Assembly: GCF_016862895.1 (NCBI RefSeq)
Contig: NZ_BONV01000028.1
Location: 62,001-126,000, forward strand
DNA: 64,000 nucleotides
Reading direction: 5' to 3'
Source of the DNA: Planotetraspora kaengkrachanensis
Lineage (GTDB): Bacteria > Actinomycetota > Actinomycetes > Streptosporangiales > Streptosporangiaceae
Below the pieces are notes generated by a model. That model was not told the DNA's origin, ran no database searches, and saw nothing but the letters and a program-made list of their open reading frames with translations. This document shows positions 14,910 through 24,446 of the stretch, in pieces (position 1 is the first letter of the stretch; every line of letters begins with the position of its first letter). Position numbers and translations under genes: made by a program.

Positions 14910-17252
14910 TCATCGTGCGACCTCGAGGTTGTACGTGGCCTGGTAGAGCCGGGTGGCGGCGGCCTCGTCCGGGATTCCCGCGCTGTCGAGTTCGTCGACG
15001 TACCGCAGGGTCTCCTCGTCGAAGAGCAGGCTGATCCGCGCCCGCAGGTCGCTCCGCGCCTTGGCGCTGATGTTGCGCAGGGACTCCGCGCCGAGCAGCC
15101 CGCGCAGCAGCCGCTGGGGCAGGGCGCTGTTGCCCTGGCCCACCGAGACGTCGGTGGTGCCGTAACCGAGCAGTCCGACGGTGAAGATCAGGGACAGGGA
15201 CTCGACGTCGAAGGAGACCAGCCGCGCCACGGACCGCTTGGTGACGCCCTCGGTCCTGATCAGCTCGGTCACGTGGTCCTGCCACGCGGTGATGGTCCGC
15301 ACGGTCCGCCGTACGACCTCTTCCGAGGGACGGCCGAGCCCGGGGGTGGCGGCGAGCCGGTCACCGGCTCCCGCGCGCTGACGCCACCGGACGACGACCT
15401 CCTCGGCCGCCCGCTGGATCGCCGAGGTGATCACCGACTCGAGCCCGGTGCGCAGGGCCGACTTCAGGGCACGGAGCCGCTCGGGCCCCTTGTGCTGCGC
15501 CTTGCCGCCACGCCGCAACTGGAGGGTGCGCATGAGATCGCCGGAGCCGGCGAAGTCCTGCCAGCGGGCGAGCACCTCGCCCCTGAGCAGCGAGCCGTTC
15601 CTGGTCGCCTCGTCGATCTCCGCCAGGGCCGCCATGTAGGCCGAGTCGACGTCGGAGCGCAGGTCGGCGCGCAACACCACCTGCGTCTCCAGATGCCTGG
15701 CCAGGGCGGGCAGCCGGGTTCTGAAGCTGTCGAAGACGCCGTTCAGCGTCGCCTGCACTGCCTCGGCTCGAAGTTCCTCGTCGACGGACATCTCCGCGAG
15801 CCACAGACGGAGGTCGGTGACCTCCTCGTCGGCCAGCCTGCCCTCGCGGACGGCCGTCTCGTTGATGACGAAGCGCTCCACGTCGGCCAGGCCGTACTCG
15901 TCGAGCATGCGGCCGAAGTGCTTGACGATGACGTCGCGGGATCTCATCGGGACCCGGGACAGGACGATGACCAGACGCGCCCCGCGTTCCTTCGCGCGGC
16001 GCAGCAGCCCCCACGACGGCGCGTCCGCGTACCGGGCGGCGGTGGTGACGAACACCCACAGGTCCGCCGCGTCCAGCATGCGATGCGCGATGTCCTGGTG
16101 TTCCTCGACGACGGAGTCGATGTCCGGCGTGTCGAGCAGCGCCACGCCCTGCGGCAGCCGCGGCGTCGCGACCAGCACGACGGAGTCGGGCCCCGTGCCG
16201 GCGTCGGCCTTGTCGACCCTGGTCAGACCGCCGAGCAGGTCGCCCTTGGCGAACCACTCGTAGTCGTCGGGGTGACAGGCGAGCACCGGGGTCCCGGTGG
16301 TGGGGCGGCGCACGCCCGTCGCCGTCACGTTCTGTGCGGCGAGCGTGTTGACCAGGGTCGACTTGCCCGCTCCGGTGGAGCCGGCCACGACGATCAGTGC
16401 GGGGGCCGTGCTCATGTGGACGCGCGGGATGACGTAGTCGTCGATCTGGGCCAGCACGGCGTCCTGGGCCTTGCGCGCATCCTCGGCGCCGGGCACGTCG
16501 AGGCCGAAGTGCAGGCCCTTGACGGCCACGCGGAGCTGGGCGAGCGCGGCGGTCAGCGCCGCCGACACCGGTTCAGGCAACGGCATCTCGCGCACGGGCA
16601 GGCCGATCGGAGACGGGGACCGGTCCGCGGCGCCCGTGTCGGCGGGCTCACCGTCCGGATCCTCACCGTCCGGATCCTCACCGGACTCCGCCCGCGGCTT
16701 CTCCACGTCTTCCTGCGACTCCCCGGGCTCCTCCAGCGGTTTCCCGGAAGCATCCTCGTCCGCGGGCCCGGCGGGAGGGTCCGTGCCTCCCGGCGCCTCG
16801 GCCCGGGCGTCGGGCCCGTCCGGCGGAGCCTCGCCCTCGTCCGGTGACCCCGCGCCCGCGCCGGCGTCGGAGGAGGCGTCGTCCTCGGCGCCGGGGGCCC
16901 CGTCCGGGCCCTCCGCGGCAGTGGACTCGGAGCCGGGCTGCTCGGGGCCGGGCTGCCCTAGGCCGGACTCCTCGGGGCCGGACTCACCCGAACCGGCGTC
17001 CGGCGCGGAATCCTCGGCCTCCGCGCGCCCGGACCCGGCGTCGTCCCCGTCGGAAACCCTGCCGGAGACCCTGCCGGAAACCCCGTCGGAATCCTTGCCG
17101 GAATCCACGTCGGGGTCCTCGTCACGGATCGAGCGGAACGTGAAGGTCTGCTCCCCGGGCGTCTCTGGCCGGCCCTCGACGCCCGGCTCCTGTGTCTCGC
17201 CGGACTGCTCGACGGCCTCGGGGTCGGGCGTGTTCTTGGCAGCCGATTTCAC
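14910..17252 (-). CDS. Dynamin-like GTPase A with long acidic N-terminal tail
   Basis: 780 residues. Residues 1-215 are a low-complexity, Glu/Asp/Gly/Pro/Ser-rich tail with repeated DPDGE-like and SGRVS-like units. The G domain starts near 285 with G1 [14 protein letters not shown] (P-loop 291-299), G2-like RRPTTGTP, G3 LLDTPDIDS and a later IVLSRVPM in the G4 position, where the usual N/TKxD is degenerate. The C-terminal half is helical with a hydrophobic stretch [14 protein letters not shown]. It overlaps the CobA-like gene by ATGA and is followed by GTPase B; the two likely form a heteromeric pair. Confidence 0.87.
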   Translation of the reverse strand: MKSAAKNTPDPEAVEQSGETQEPGVEGRPETPGEQTFTFRSIRDEDPDVDSGKDSDGVSGRVSGRVSDGDDAGSGRAEAEDSAPDAGSGESGPEESGLGQPGPEQPGSESTAAEGPDGAPGAEDDASSDAGAGAGSPDEGEAPPDGPDARAEAPGGTDPPAGPADEDASGKPLEEPGESQEDVEKPRAESGEDPDGEDPDGEPADTGAADRSPSPIGLPVREMPLPEPVSAALTAALAQLRVAVKGLHFGLDVPGAEDARKAQDAVLAQIDDYVIPRVHMSTAPALIVVAGSTGAGKSTLVNTLAAQNVTATGVRRPTTGTPVLACHPDDYEWFAKGDLLGGLTRVDKADAGTGPDSVVLVATPRLPQGVALLDTPDIDSVVEEHQDIAHRMLDAADLWVFVTTAARYADAPSWGLLRRAKERGARLVIVLSRVPMRSRDVIVKHFGRMLDEYGLADVERFVINETAVREGRLADEEVTDLRLWLAEMSVDEELRAEAVQATLNGVFDSFRTRLPALARHLETQVVLRADLRSDVDSAYMAALAEIDEATRNGSLLRGEVLARWQDFAGSGDLMRTLQLRRGGKAQHKGPERLRALKSALRTGLESVITSAIQRAAEEVVVRWRQRAGAGDRLAATPGLGRPSEEVVRRTVRTITAWQDHVTELIRTEGVTKRSVARLVSFDVESLSLIFTVGLLGYGTTDVSVGQGNSALPQRLLRGLLGAESLRNISAKARSDLRARISLLFDEETLRYVDELDSAGIPDEAAATRLYQATYNLEVAR

Positions 17253-18481
17253 GGGACCCGCTCCGCTCGCACCATCTCGATCTCCTGGCCGACTCTGACG
17301 ACCTCGCCGACGATCGCGATCGCAGGCGGACGTATCCCCGCCGCGGTCACTCGTTCCGCCACAGTGGAGAGCGTGGCGGAGACAGCTCGCTGGGTGGGAA
17401 GAGTACCGTCCTGTACCACCATTACGGGAGTTTCCGGCGAACGTCCGTCTCGAATCAGCGTTCGGGCGAGTTCTCCGATGCGCTCAACTCCCATCAGCAG
17501 CACCAGAGTCCCCTGTGATCTCGCCAGCCCGGGCCAGTCGACGGTGGAGCGGGGATCGTCGGGGGCCACGTGGACGGAGATCACGTGGAACTCCTGGCTG
17601 ACCCCTCGGTGCGTGACGGGGACGCCGGCGGAGGCGGGGACGGCGACGGCGCTCGTGATGCCGGGGACCACCATCACCGGGATGCCGGCCCTCGCGCACG
17701 CGATCATCTCCTCGCCGCCGCGGCCGAAGACGAAGGAGTCTCCGCCCTTCAGCCGGACCACGAACTTGCCCTTGCGGGCGTGCTCGATGAGCAGTTCGTT
17801 GATCTTCTCCTGGGCGAGCGCGCGGCCATAGGGGATCTTCGCGGCGTCGATGAGCTCGACGTCAGGGGGCAGTTCGTCGAGCAGGGCACGTGGCGCCAGG
17901 CGGTCGGCGACGACGACGTCGGCCTGCGCGAGCAGCTGCCGTCCCCTGACGGTGATCAGTCCGGGATCCCCGGGGCCGCCGCCGACGAGCGCGACGCCGA
18001 CGGGCTTGGTGCGGTGCCGCCGGGCGTCGACGGTGCCGTCCCGCAGGGCGCCGACGACGGCGTCGCGGATGCCCGCGGCCCGCCGCGGGTCGCCTCCGGC
18101 GGTGATGGCGACGCTCACCTCGTCGACCCGGCCGCTGGCCGGCGTCCAGGCGGCGGAGGCGTCCTTGTCGTCGGCCCGCACGCACCAGATGCGCTTGGCG
18201 TCGGCCTCGGCGGCGATCGCCGTGTTGACCTCACGATGGTCGGTGCATGCGTGCACCAGCCAGGCTCCGTCGCAGTCGCCCACCTGGTACGGCCGTCGCT
18301 CCCACGTCACGCGGCCGTCGGCGATGAGGTCGTCGAGCGCCGGCGTGACGCTCGGCGAGACCAGGGTGACCGACGCTCCGGCGTCGAGCAGCGTGGGAAC
18401 GCGCCGCTGGGCGACGTGTCCGCCGCCTACGACGAGAACCCGCCGCCCGTCGAGGCGGAGGCCGAGCAGGTAGGGCGCCAT
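17249..18481 (-). CDS. cobA: Uroporphyrinogen-III C-methyltransferase fused to siroheme-synthase N-domain
   Basis: 410 residues. Residues 1-155 resemble the NAD-binding dehydrogenase/chelatase half of CysG ([31 protein letters not shown]). From ~162 the SUMT domain follows: [43 protein letters not shown] and [22 protein letters not shown]. It methylates uroporphyrinogen III to precorrin-2 and may oxidise it to sirohydrochlorin. The next genes upstream are cobT and a sirohydrochlorin chelatase, so it serves cobalamin or siroheme synthesis. Its stop overlaps the start of a dynamin-like GTPase. No cobalamin riboswitch is recognisable in the 125-base leader. Confidence 0.92.
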   Translation of the reverse strand: MAPYLLGLRLDGRRVLVVGGGHVAQRRVPTLLDAGASVTLVSPSVTPALDDLIADGRVTWERRPYQVGDCDGAWLVHACTDHREVNTAIAAEADAKRIWCVRADDKDASAAWTPASGRVDEVSVAITAGGDPRRAAGIRDAVVGALRDGTVDARRHRTKPVGVALVGGGPGDPGLITVRGRQLLAQADVVVADRLAPRALLDELPPDVELIDAAKIPYGRALAQEKINELLIEHARKGKFVVRLKGGDSFVFGRGGEEMIACARAGIPVMVVPGITSAVAVPASAGVPVTHRGVSQEFHVISVHVAPDDPRSTVDWPGLARSQGTLVLLMGVERIGELARTLIRDGRSPETPVMVVQDGTLPTQRAVSATLSTVAERVTAAGIRPPAIAIVGEVVRVGQEIEMVRAERVP

Positions 18482-18606
18482 GACCCCAGTCTCCCTAATG
18501 CGTCAAGCGTGGTCTGTTAAGAGGCAAACCTACCCGTTGACCTGTGACGGCACTCACCAGATGAGACTTATCGGCAGTCCACCGGGTCTTGGGTCGATTC
18601 CGGGAG

Positions 18607-19692
18607 TCAACGCTCCTTGTCCGCCACCCCGGCGGAGTCGAACGTCGCCACGTCGTGCATGACCCGCACCGCGGCGCTGACCAGCGGATGCGCGAGCAGC
18701 CCGCCCGTGCCCTCCCCGAGGCGGAGCTCGAGGTCGACCAGGGGCCGGAGCCCGAGGTGGGCGAGCGCCACCGCGTGGCCCGGCTCGGCCGAGCGGTGCC
18801 CGGCGACGCAGTAGCCCGCCGCGTCGGGGGCGAGCGCAGCCGCGACGAGGGCGGCGGCTCCCGCGATCACGCCGTCGAGGATGACGGGCACCCGGGCCGC
18901 CGCGGCGCCGAGGATGAACCCGGCGATGGCCGCGTGCTCGAACCCTCCGACGGTCGCGAGCGCCTGGAGGACCTCGTCCTGTCCCTGGGGGACGGCTCCC
19001 GCCTCCCCGTAGCCGTTGACCGCCAGCGCGCGGCGGACCACGTCGATCTTGTGCTGGTACATGGCGTCGTCGACGCCGGTGCCGCGCCCCGTGGCGGACG
19101 CCGGTTCCCGGCCGGTGAACAGGCTGATCAGCGCGGCCGAGGCCGTGGTGTTGGCGATCCCCATGTCACCGGTGATCAGGCAGCGGTTGCCTGCCGCGAC
19201 GAGGTCCCCGGCGGTCCTGATGCCGGCGGACAGGGCCTCGATCGCCTGGTCGCGCGTCATCGCGGGGCCCTGGGACAGGTCCGCCGTGCCGTACGCGACC
19301 TTGCGGGACAGGACGTCGGGCAGCGGGGTGAGATCCGCGGCCACGCCGACGTCGACCACCGTCACCGAGGCGCCGGCCTGCGCGGCGAACGCGTTGGCGA
19401 CGGCTCCTCCCGCGGCGAAGTTGGCCACCATCTGTGCGGTGACCTCCTGCGGCCAGGGGCTGACCCCCTGGGCGTGGACACCGTGGTCGGCGGCGAAGAT
19501 GGCCAGTGCGACGGGCACGGGCATCGGCGGGGGGCAGGCCGCGGCGACACCGGCGAGCCGCACCGCGACGTCCTCGAGGACGCCGAGGGAGCCGCGCGGC
19601 TTCGTGAGACGGTCCTGACGGGTCCGTGCCTCGGCCATCGCGACCGGGTCCACCGGCCAGATGGCCGAGACGGTCGCGTCGAGCAGGGTCAT
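18607..19692 (-). CDS. cobT: Nicotinate-nucleotide-dimethylbenzimidazole phosphoribosyltransferase
   Basis: 361 residues from ATG 19692 (MTLLDATVSAIWPVD), with GGAG 6 bases upstream. Family features are LTKPRGSLGVLEDVAVRLAG, IFAADHGVHAQGVSPWPQEVTAQMV, and CLITGDMGIANTTASAALI. It makes alpha-ribazole phosphate for the lower ligand of cobalamin. It starts 10 bases after the chelatase gene. The 77-residue in-frame extension upstream is only a shadow of the acidic chelatase tail. Confidence 0.95.
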   Translation of the reverse strand: MTLLDATVSAIWPVDPVAMAEARTRQDRLTKPRGSLGVLEDVAVRLAGVAAACPPPMPVPVALAIFAADHGVHAQGVSPWPQEVTAQMVANFAAGGAVANAFAAQAGASVTVVDVGVAADLTPLPDVLSRKVAYGTADLSQGPAMTRDQAIEALSAGIRTAGDLVAAGNRCLITGDMGIANTTASAALISLFTGREPASATGRGTGVDDAMYQHKIDVVRRALAVNGYGEAGAVPQGQDEVLQALATVGGFEHAAIAGFILGAAAARVPVILDGVIAGAAALVAAALAPDAAGYCVAGHRSAEPGHAVALAHLGLRPLVDLELRLGEGTGGLLAHPLVSAAVRVMHDVATFDSAGVADKER

Positions 19693-19702
19693 GCTCACTC
19701 CT

Positions 19703-20719
19703 TCAGACGGCGCTGGGGATCCCCGTCCCGGCGTCGAGCCCAGGCTCGATCTCCGCGTCGAACTCCGCCTCGAGTTCGGCGCCGATCTCCGCGTCGAGCT
19801 CGTCGTCGGCGACTGGCTCGCGCTCGGCGCCTGCTTCGGCGTCGGGGGACGCGGCGAGCTTGGCGCGCGCAGGCGATTCGATCGTGAGCATGTCATGGTA
19901 GCGGCGCGCCGCGCGCCAATCATCCGCGCCCGCGAGGGCCTCCTCGTAACGGTCGACGACGACGTCCGCGAGCCCTTCGCAGTCGCCGATGACCTCTGCG
20001 CAGCGGATGTCGAGCCCCTCGTGGTTGGCGCCGTAGGCCAGGGCCTGCGCCCAGATGCGCTCGAGCACCGCCCCGGCGAACAGGATGTACGGCAGGACGA
20101 TCACCCGCTTGGCGCCGAGTCTGCGGCAGCGCTCCAGACCGCCGGGGACCCCGGGACGGGTGTGCGAGACGTAGGCCGTCTCGACCGTGAGCAGGTCGGA
20201 CGCGTGGGTCTCCCAGAAGAGCCTGGAGACCCGGTGGACCTCGGCGTTCACCTCGGGGTCCGCGGATCCGTGGCCGACCAGCACGACGGCCGTCTCGGCG
20301 GGCCCGATGAACTCCGGCGGCTCGTCGGTCACCAGGCGTGGCATCTCCGCGCGGGCGTCCGCGAGCCGCTCCGCGAGGATGTCGAGCACGCGGGGGTCCG
20401 CGCCGAGCGGCCTGCCGAGGTCGTACTCGAACGTCGGGTGCCGCTCCTGCTCGAGCGCCAGCGTTCCCGGGATGTCGCCGAGGGCGTGCCGGTCGCCGGT
20501 GAGGCTCAGGGGCACCGCGATCACGTGGTGGTGCCCGCGTGCCACGAGGGAGGAGACGGAGTCGCTCAGCGGAGGGCGGGCGTTGGTGATGAAGCCGCCG
20601 CTCACCTCCGCGGGCAGTGCGTCGAGGCGGCAGCGGAGGCGGTGTACGAATCTGCCGAATTCGGCCACGCCGGTCTCATCGTGGGTTCCGTGTCCGATGA
20701 GCAACAGCGGCGGTTTCAT
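19703..20719 (-). CDS. Sirohydrochlorin chelatase (CbiX-like) with acidic C-terminal tail
   Basis: 338 residues from ATG 20719 (MKPPLLLIGHGTHD); GGGAG sits 8 bases before it, favouring this over ATG 20734. Two CbiX/CbiK-like halves are seen: LLLIGHGTHDETGVAEF and VVLVGHGSADPEVNAEVHR, each with the metal-binding His-Gly region, plus KRVIVLPYILFAGAVLERI. It inserts cobalt or iron into sirohydrochlorin. The final ~65 residues form an acidic repeat-like tail (DAEIGAELEAEFDAEIEPGLDAG) not found in the basic enzyme. It is first of a cbiX-cobT-cobA order. Confidence 0.88.
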   Translation of the reverse strand: MKPPLLLIGHGTHDETGVAEFGRFVHRLRCRLDALPAEVSGGFITNARPPLSDSVSSLVARGHHHVIAVPLSLTGDRHALGDIPGTLALEQERHPTFEYDLGRPLGADPRVLDILAERLADARAEMPRLVTDEPPEFIGPAETAVVLVGHGSADPEVNAEVHRVSRLFWETHASDLLTVETAYVSHTRPGVPGGLERCRRLGAKRVIVLPYILFAGAVLERIWAQALAYGANHEGLDIRCAEVIGDCEGLADVVVDRYEEALAGADDWRAARRYHDMLTIESPARAKLAASPDAEAGAEREPVADDELDAEIGAELEAEFDAEIEPGLDAGTGIPSAV

Positions 20720-20844
20720 GTACTGATCTCCCATGCCTTGACCTGCGGAGACGTGATCCGGCTCGTGAGGATAACCCTCCGGGCCCAATCATGGGCGCCT
20801 CTTGACCGATAGGCCCAGGTGGCGAGGAAATTTTTTACCTTTTC

Positions 20845-21921
20845 TCACTTAATTTCCCCTTGAAGCACGCTGAACAGCAGGGCGTCGGCCCGTCCACCGG
20901 GCACGGGAAGCGCCTGGCGCAGGATGCCCTCCTCGATGAAACCGGCCCGCCTCGCGACCGCCTGGCTGGCGCGGTTGCCGGTCGCGACCAGCAGGTGGAC
21001 GCGGTGGAACCCCGCGTCCAGCAGGTACGAGGTGACGGTCCTGGTCGCCTCGGCCGCGAATCCCTGCCGCCGGGACCAGGGCGAGATCCAGTAGCCGATC
21101 TCGACGTCTCCCCGCTCGTGATCCTCGCGCTGCACGCCGATGGCGCCCGCGAGGCGCCCGCCCTCCCGCGGCTCGATGGCGAAGTTGCCGCCGACGGCCG
21201 TGCCTCCGGCGTGGGCGACGCGGGTGCACCAGTCGAGCGCGCGCTCGAGGGTGAAGTCCTCGGCCCACGGCATCCAGCGGCCGATCTCGGCGTCGTCCCG
21301 CACCGCGGCGAGCAGGTCGAAGGCGTCGCGTTTGACGAAGGGCCGCAGGGTCAGCCGGTCGCTCTCCAGCCGGCGCTCCACGCGGGTGTCGCCGCGGAGC
21401 ATGCCGAAGACGACCAGGTCGTGCGGGCCGTCGTCCTCGTACCCCGCACCACGCAGCAGCCCCTCACGGGTGAAGCCGGCCTTCTCCGCGACCCGGATGG
21501 ACGCCGCGTTGTCGGCGTTGGCCCGCAACTCGATCCTGCGCAGGGCCCCCGTCCGGAGCAGGCGGCCGGTGACACCCCTGACGGCCTCGGTGGCGTAGCC
21601 GCGGCCCCGGTGCGCCGGGTGAACGCCGTACCCCACCTCCGACGTGGCGGCGCCCCACTGCGTCTTGAACAGGCTGATCGCGCCGACGACGGCGCCGGAG
21701 GCCTCCATGGCGAGATGGATCCCCTGCCCTGAGCGCCACAGCTCGTGGACGCCCTGCGACAGCCACTGCGGTATCCCCGCCGGATGCCCGGGAGCGCCCG
21801 GCGGCAGCGCGGTGGAGTGCGCCCCCTCGCTGATGACCGTCCGCACCATGACGGCGTCCCGGGGTCCGAACGGCCGCAGCACCAGCCGCTCGGTGTTGAT
21901 CGTCAGCTGCTCGTCGAACAC
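20845..21921 (-). CDS. Tandem two-domain GNAT acetyltransferase (RimJ/RimL type)
   Basis: Two RimJ/L-type acetyltransferase domains lie in one chain. Domain 1 has TERLVLRPFGPRDA, EVGYGVHPAHRGRGYATEAVRGV and IRVAEKAGFTREG; domain 2 has SDRLTLRPFVKRDA, EIGYWISPWSRRQGFAAEATRTV and QAVARRAGFIEEG. GTG 21921 follows CTGGAG by 7 bases and places the first strand at the usual distance; GTG 21969, 16 codons earlier, is the alternative (374 residues). Each half keeps an acetyl-CoA loop (RGRGYA and RRQGFA), so both may be active. The target is unknown. Confidence 0.87.
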   Translation of the reverse strand: MFDEQLTINTERLVLRPFGPRDAVMVRTVISEGAHSTALPPGAPGHPAGIPQWLSQGVHELWRSGQGIHLAMEASGAVVGAISLFKTQWGAATSEVGYGVHPAHRGRGYATEAVRGVTGRLLRTGALRRIELRANADNAASIRVAEKAGFTREGLLRGAGYEDDGPHDLVVFGMLRGDTRVERRLESDRLTLRPFVKRDAFDLLAAVRDDAEIGRWMPWAEDFTLERALDWCTRVAHAGGTAVGGNFAIEPREGGRLAGAIGVQREDHERGDVEIGYWISPWSRRQGFAAEATRTVTSYLLDAGFHRVHLLVATGNRASQAVARRAGFIEEGILRQALPVPGGRADALLFSVLQGEIK

Positions 21922-22064
21922 AGCGCCACTCCAGGGAGATGCCGATTTGCCATCTGCTTCCTCGCCCACCTGGGCCTTCGCACGTTACGGACGGGCCCTC
22001 GCCGATGTTTGGGGCGGCCGGGCCGGGTACGAGGCATCTCATGACCCTATTCGGAGGTGAGGTC

Positions 22065-22364
22065 ATGAGTATCCAACGTGGCGGCGCCGAACACGCTCCC
22101 CGTCTCGGCCGCGACCGGGAGCACGGGCCCGGCGGCGGCATCGGCATCACGCCCGCCGACGTGGAACGCCGCGGCAACCTGGCGAAATGGCTCAGCGACG
22201 CCCGCTTCCCCGCGGACGGACATGACCTCCTCACCCATGCCGGCGCCAAGAACGCCCCCGACGCCGTGCTGCAGGCCCTGCGCGACCTGCCCGACCTCAG
22301 GTACCAGAACGTCGGGCAGGTCGCCGAGGCCCTCGGCCTGGGGGTGGAACGGCACCATCAGTGA
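22065..22364 (+). CDS. DUF2795 domain protein
   Basis: 99 residues from ATG 22065, with GGAGGTGAGG just upstream. The first 40 residues are polar and Gly/Arg-rich; the C-terminal half (ERRGNLAKWLSDARFPADGHDLLTHAG...VLQALRDLPDLRYQNVGQVAEALG) fits the DUF2795 helical domain, which is frequent in actinobacteria. Function is not known. It is divergent from the double GNAT gene and convergent with lutC, 22 bases away. Confidence 0.82.
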   Translation: MSIQRGGAEHAPRLGRDREHGPGGGIGITPADVERRGNLAKWLSDARFPADGHDLLTHAGAKNAPDAVLQALRDLPDLRYQNVGQVAEALGLGVERHHQ

Positions 22365-22386
22365 GAGTGGCGCCACCGGTGAGAGC

Positions 22387-23007
22387 TCAGCCGGAGGTCA
22401 CGACCACCACTTCGAGCGTCCGCGGTCCATGGACGCCCTCGACCCGGTTGAGCTCGATGTCGCTGGTCGCGGACGGACCGCTGATCCAGGTCAGCGGACG
22501 TGCCGGGTCGAGCCGGGCGACGGCGCCGGGGACGCCCGACTCGATCTGGTCCTGCCGCACGACGCACAGGTGGTAGTCCGGCAGGAGCGTGAGCGCCCGC
22601 CGGCCCTGCCCCTCCCCGGCGTCCAGCACGATCGTCCCCGTCTCCGCGACGGCGACGGCGCACGTCGTCAGGATCCCGTCGGCCGTGTCGAGGTCGGCCG
22701 CGCTCAGCCGCGGCTCGTCGCCGATCCGCTCGAACCCTCCGGACGGCAGCCAGGTCTCCGGGAACCCCTCGGGCACGACGAGCCGCCGGACGCCGCGCGC
22801 GGCGAGCGAGTCGGCGACCAGCGCCGCGACGCCCGCCTCCTCGACGACGTGGACGACGGCCTTGTAGTCGCGCACGCGGTCCGCCAGCAGGTCGACCAGT
22901 CCGTCCGTGGCGGGCTCCGGACCCCGGTAGGACCGGGGGATCTCGACGTCGGGTACGCCCTCGACCGCGGCGCGGACCCGAGCGAGGATCACGTCGCGAG
23001 CGCTCAT
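22387..23007 (-). CDS. lutC: Lactate utilisation protein C (LUD domain)
   Basis: 206 residues from ATG 23007; the ATGA overlaps the lutB stop. The LUD fold shows GVAALVADSLAARGVRRLVVPEGF and CAVAVAETGTIVLDAGEGQGRRALTLLPDYHLCVV, ending in ISGPSATSDIELNRVEGVHGPR. LutC acts with LutA and LutB in the iron-sulfur L-lactate dehydrogenase complex. It is last in the lutABC operon. Confidence 0.94.
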   Translation of the reverse strand: MSARDVILARVRAAVEGVPDVEIPRSYRGPEPATDGLVDLLADRVRDYKAVVHVVEEAGVAALVADSLAARGVRRLVVPEGFPETWLPSGGFERIGDEPRLSAADLDTADGILTTCAVAVAETGTIVLDAGEGQGRRALTLLPDYHLCVVRQDQIESGVPGAVARLDPARPLTWISGPSATSDIELNRVEGVHGPRTLEVVVVTSG

Positions 23008-24446
23008 CGTGCGCCTCCGTCCGTACGGTTCCACCAGTCGCGGAACGACTCCTTCGGAATGGCGGGCAGGTCGCGGGTGTCCGTCCATCCGCCGAGCGGG
23101 CCGGGCAGCCGCTTCGGTACGAGGCGGCGCATCCTGCCGCCCATCCGCTGGGCCCGGGCCAGCCGTCCCTGCCGTTTGAAGACCCAGCCGGCGGCGGCCA
23201 TGCCCGCGCGCTCGGCCACCGGGTGACGGCTGCGGCCGCGCAGTTCGATGAGGACCGACGGGATGTCGATGGCGACCGGGCACACCTCGTAGCACGCGCC
23301 GCAGAGCGAGCTGGCGTATGGCAGCGACCGGTCGAGCTCGGATCCCATCCCGCGCAGCTGCGGGGTGAGGATCGCCCCGATCGGCCCCGGATAGACCGAC
23401 CCGTACGCGTGGCCGCCGGAGCGTTCGTACACGGGGCAGACGTTGAGGCAGGCCGAGCAGCGGATGCAGCGCAGCGCCTGGCGGCCGAGGTCGTCGGCGA
23501 GCACGCCGGTGCGGCCGTTGTCGAGCAGGACGAGGTGGAACTCCTGGCCCTCGGTGGCCCCGGTCCACATGGAGGTGTACGGGTTCATCCGCTCGCCGGT
23601 CGAGCTCCGGGGCAGCAACTGGAGGAACACCTCGAGGTCGCGCCAGGTCGGCACCAGCTTCTCGATCCCCACCACGCTGATCAGCGTCTCGGGGAGGGTC
23701 AGGCACATCCGGCCGTTGCCCTCCGACTCGAGCACGACCAGCGTCCCGGTCTCCGCGACCATGAAGTTGGCCCCGGAGATGGCGACCTTGGTGGCCAGGA
23801 AGCGCTCCCGCAGATGCAGGCGGGCGGCCTCGGCCAGGGCCGCGGGTTCGTCGGTGAGCCGCTCCGGCGCCGGTCGGCCCCACTCGGACATGTGCCGGAC
23901 GAAGATCTCGCGGATCTCCGACCTGTTCCGGTGGATGGCGGGGACCAGGATGTGGGACGGCCAGTCGTCCCCGAGCTGGACGATCAGCTCGGCCAGGTCC
24001 GTCTCGTAGGCGGTGATCCCCTCGGCGTGCAGGGCCTCATTGAGCCCGATCTCCTGGGTGGCCATCGACTTGACCTTGACCACCTGCGTCTCGCCGGTGG
24101 CCTTGACGAGGTCGGTGACGATCCGGTTGGCCTCGGCGGCGTCGCGGGCCCAGTGCACGTGGCCGCCGGCCTTCGTGACGGCCTCCTCGAGCCGCACCAG
24201 GTAGGTGTCCAGGTTGCGGAGCGTGTGGTCCTTGATCGCCTTGCCGGCCTGACGCAGGTCGGGCCAGTCGGGCAGCTCCCCCACGACGCTCGCCCGCCTG
24301 CCGCGGATCGTCCCGGTCGCCTTGCGCAGGTTGAACCTGAGCTGGGAGTTCCTCACGGCCTTCGCGGCGTTCTCCGGGAAGGTCTCCTTGCCGGAGTAGC
24401 CCATCATCGAGACGGTTCCCGGCATGCCGAGGAAGGTGCGGCTCAT
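23004..24446 (-). CDS. lutB: Lactate utilisation iron-sulfur protein LutB
   Basis: 480 residues from ATG 24446, overlapping the lutA stop by ATGA. The N-terminal LUD-like region contains GANFMVAETGTLVVLESEGNGRMCLTLPE; the C-terminal part holds two 4Fe-4S motifs, CIRCSACLNVCPVY and CGACYEVCPVAI. It passes electrons from lactate oxidation within the LutABC complex. The length equals that of characterised LutB proteins. Confidence 0.95.
   Translation of the reverse strand: MSRTFLGMPGTVSMMGYSGKETFPENAAKAVRNSQLRFNLRKATGTIRGRRASVVGELPDWPDLRQAGKAIKDHTLRNLDTYLVRLEEAVTKAGGHVHWARDAAEANRIVTDLVKATGETQVVKVKSMATQEIGLNEALHAEGITAYETDLAELIVQLGDDWPSHILVPAIHRNRSEIREIFVRHMSEWGRPAPERLTDEPAALAEAARLHLRERFLATKVAISGANFMVAETGTLVVLESEGNGRMCLTLPETLISVVGIEKLVPTWRDLEVFLQLLPRSSTGERMNPYTSMWTGATEGQEFHLVLLDNGRTGVLADDLGRQALRCIRCSACLNVCPVYERSGGHAYGSVYPGPIGAILTPQLRGMGSELDRSLPYASSLCGACYEVCPVAIDIPSVLIELRGRSRHPVAERAGMAAAGWVFKRQGRLARAQRMGGRMRRLVPKRLPGPLGGWTDTRDLPAIPKESFRDWWNRTDGGAR

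Noticed and set aside
18482-18606. Cobalamin riboswitch before cobA
   Set aside because: The 125-base leader is too short and the B12-box sequence was not found; the same is true upstream of cobD and the chelatase.
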